The translations under genes were made by a program, and so were the position numbers. 64,000 nt of DNA from Moheibacter stercoris (GTDB lineage Bacteria > Bacteroidota > Bacteroidia > Flavobacteriales > Weeksellaceae), in NCBI RefSeq assembly GCF_040545805.1, contig NZ_JBEPMO010000001.1:186001-250000 (forward strand), given 5' to 3'. Positions 63,501 to 64,000 of this stretch are shown piece after piece. Within the stretch, counting starts at the first letter, position 1. Each line of letters begins with the position of its first letter. Below the pieces are notes generated by a model. The model had not been told where the DNA came from, ran no database searches, and saw only the letters and a list, made by a program, of their open reading frames with translations.

Positions 63501-64000
63501 CTGAACAATTGAAACTAGACATTCAACCGGTCCTTATCAGAGGAAATGCCGATTTGTTGCCCAAAGAAGACAATATCCTTAAAACAGGGAAAATGACCTT
63601 GGAATATTTGCCCATAATCCGTCATGATGATCCTAGTTTTGGAGAGAATTATTCACATAGAACCAAACGAATTGGTCAATATTTCAAGGAAAAATTCATT
63701 GAGTTAAAACGTAAAACCGAAGACGAAAACTACTTCAAAAAGAAGTTATTGTATAATTATATTTACAAGCCTCGATACATTCAAAAGTCTGCTCTGGCTG
63801 AATTTGAGCAATACAAATCGATCTATCATCAGATTTTATCTATTGTTCCGATTGAATCAAAAATCTTCCATTTTGGGTCGGGATATGGGGTTTTGGGCTT
63901 TTTGCTTGTGTACGATTCTGCGAAACGAACGGTTGCCGGATGGGACGAAGATTCTGATAAAGTTCAAATTGCACAAAACAGTTTTACCGTCAATCGATTT
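60542..64000 (+). CDS. MMPL transporter / lysophospholipid acyltransferase / SAM-methyltransferase fusion (3' end outside window)
   Basis: The frame is open from a stop at 60536 to the window end: at least 1153 codons. No ATG occurs before 60650, inside the first membrane helix, so the start is probably TTG 60542 (ESFFIKVYHQLKKQKVLFFS). The order is: MMPL/RND permease with two sets of helices (about 15-35, 260-420, 440-460, 655-830) and the periplasmic loops KFEEDISKLIPSN and NDLNKLNYMPEQ; then a PlsC-type acyltransferase (about 860-1060) with ANHTSQLDTP and FPEGTRSKT; then a class I methyltransferase beginning HFGSGYGVLG. Such trifunctional proteins occur in flexirubin/aryl-polyene clusters of Bacteroidota, where they are thought to move and acylate lipid-linked polyenes. 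Cluster membership is inferred since the next genes are not visible. Confidence 0.88.
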   Translation, partial: MESFFIKVYHQLKKQKVLFFSVCLLVFVLLGYWASRMKFEEDISKLIPSNENSEIVSRVLQNVNFADKILFNIQSDSQNNLEALQAYTDSVASKFQDDPNVAKLQAKFDENQLMELMNFVSFNLPYYLDEADYAQIDSLLQPDSVSEKLEEAYSNILSPSGFVTTQMIREDPFGINFLGLKKFQHLQAADGFAIENGYLTHENGKNIFLFLTPKSGANETANNATLVEKIERTIQELNQEFAQQTIHAEFFGSTPVSVANAKRIKSDIILTLSISLILLFALFLYFYRKPHIPLIILVPAIFGSLLGMVVLYFLKGTISAISIGIGSVLLGLTLDYSLHILSHYRSTGDVSKLFRSTVKPLLICAIFTAADFLVLLFLKSDVLKDLGVFAAVSVLGAAVFALIFIPQVYSPNKELQVKQNTIIDRLAAYDFSRNKIFMAISILLILISLFTYRQVGFENDLNKLNYMPEQLKMAEKNLDELNNYSAKSIYLASYGKDYDEALEANSELFQNLQQEEKNKEILNFSSIGGILLSEKEQEEKIAKWKEFWNETRIENLRNQLISEGRKYGFKEHTFLPFYAKLEESYHPYNLAENEVLNNLFLNEFVKEENGLVTITSVLKTDQPNLEQLIKKFSSIDNTLVIDRKHLQETFLANLETDFNKLFFISSIVVFLILFLFFRSVELTLITNLPIFAGWFATLGMMGLFGLDFNAFNIIITTLIFGLGVDYSIFVTRGLIEKYTYGKDEMPAFRSGIIMSALATILCFGVLVFAKHPAIYSISWIPIIGLLVVVLMSFTLQPWLFRFFIQKPQDNGNTPRTIFNILMTFLTFGYFFVVGFILNILAQLLIPIIPISQKKKLQVFHSVMQKYFWGLIHGTPFIPIEEIGKENLDFKTPKIIIANHTSQLDTPTMGMLSKKAIFMVNNRVLQSKFFGKAIQMAGFYTSSEDYETGTKKMEEKIKDGYSIIIFPEGTRSKTSAIQRFHKGAFYLAEQLKLDIQPVLIRGNADLLPKEDNILKTGKMTLEYLPIIRHDDPSFGENYSHRTKRIGQYFKEKFIELKRKTEDENYFKKKLLYNYIYKPRYIQKSALAEFEQYKSIYHQILSIVPIESKIFHFGSGYGVLGFLLVYDSAKRTVAGWDEDSDKVQIAQNSFTVNRF

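Noticed and set aside
1..64000. tRNA, rRNA, CRISPR, prophage or insertion sequence
   Set aside because: No cloverleaf with a TTCAAATCC-type arm, no regular spaced repeats, and no transposase, integrase or phage motif was seen in any frame.

Overview
The window comes from an AT-rich member of the Bacteroidota, most likely class Flavobacteriia and a relative of the Weeksellaceae. Several signs agree. Secreted proteins end in type IX secretion (T9SS) sorting domains. TonB-dependent and OMP-type barrels, a GIN-domain lipoprotein and DUF2480, DUF4271, DUF4296 and DUF5689 proteins are present. Start sites are often preceded by the Bacteroidota -7 box TAnnTTTG with little Shine-Dalgarno signal. No tRNA, rRNA, CRISPR array, prophage or complete insertion sequence was seen. 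Most of the window is chromosomal housekeeping and envelope genes.

Layout. 1-4.3 kb: the 3' part of a TlpA-like thioredoxin gene, then the minus-strand operon thrS-infC-rpmI-rplT, with infC probably starting at a rare AUC codon. 4.4-8.0 kb: an acyl-CoA hydrolase/CoA-transferase, then the operon tgt-lptG. 8.0-13.2 kb: MscS channel and PBP4-type carboxypeptidase (overlapping genes), converging on an outer-membrane barrel protein. 13.3-17.4 kb: mqo, then a divergent pirin/HxlR-regulator pair in which both members are pseudogenes, then lpxB. 17.5-22.1 kb: a T9SS-exported Asp-box propeller, a membrane-bound TPR-LuxR regulator and a DUF2480 gene. 22.2-27.6 kb: a probable scavenging locus of exported phosphodiesterase/nuclease-like EEP protein, TonB receptor and DUF5689 lipoprotein. 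27.7-36 kb: coaX with an M1 peptidase, ruvC, a fused UMP synthase (pyrE-pyrF), a C1 peptidase and nadA. 36.1-37.9 kb: a secreted peptidylarginine-deiminase-like enzyme with the architecture of Porphyromonas PPAD. 38-44.3 kb: rsmI, recJ, hemD, DUF4271, a polyprenol-phosphate mannosyltransferase-like GT2, DUF4296, an alpha/beta hydrolase and a lipoprotein. 44.4-52.6 kb: a paired M16 protease (active plus inactive partner), a second T9SS propeller, a DPP-IV-like S9 peptidase and an ArsC/Spx-like protein. 52.6-57.3 kb: two small envelope proteins, a TPR-AraC membrane regulator, a GIN-domain lipoprotein and a PagL-like barrel. 57.4-64 kb: a PLP gamma-synthase, a GNAT protein, a Gfo/Idh/MocA oxidoreductase, and the start of a giant MMPL-acyltransferase-methyltransferase fusion running off the window, which may mark the edge of a flexirubin/aryl-polyene type cluster.

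Themes. The lifestyle suggested is protein- and polymer-degrading: at least six exported or envelope peptidases, T9SS cargo and TonB uptake. Two membrane-anchored one-component regulators (periplasmic TPR sensor, cytoplasmic DNA-binding domain) sit in the window. The points most worth following up are the PPAD-like deiminase, the co-decayed pirin/HxlR pair, the fused UMP synthase, the Tgt that lacks the family's zinc cysteines, the EEP/TonB/DUF5689 locus, and the several genes whose start codon lies directly after the -7 box.
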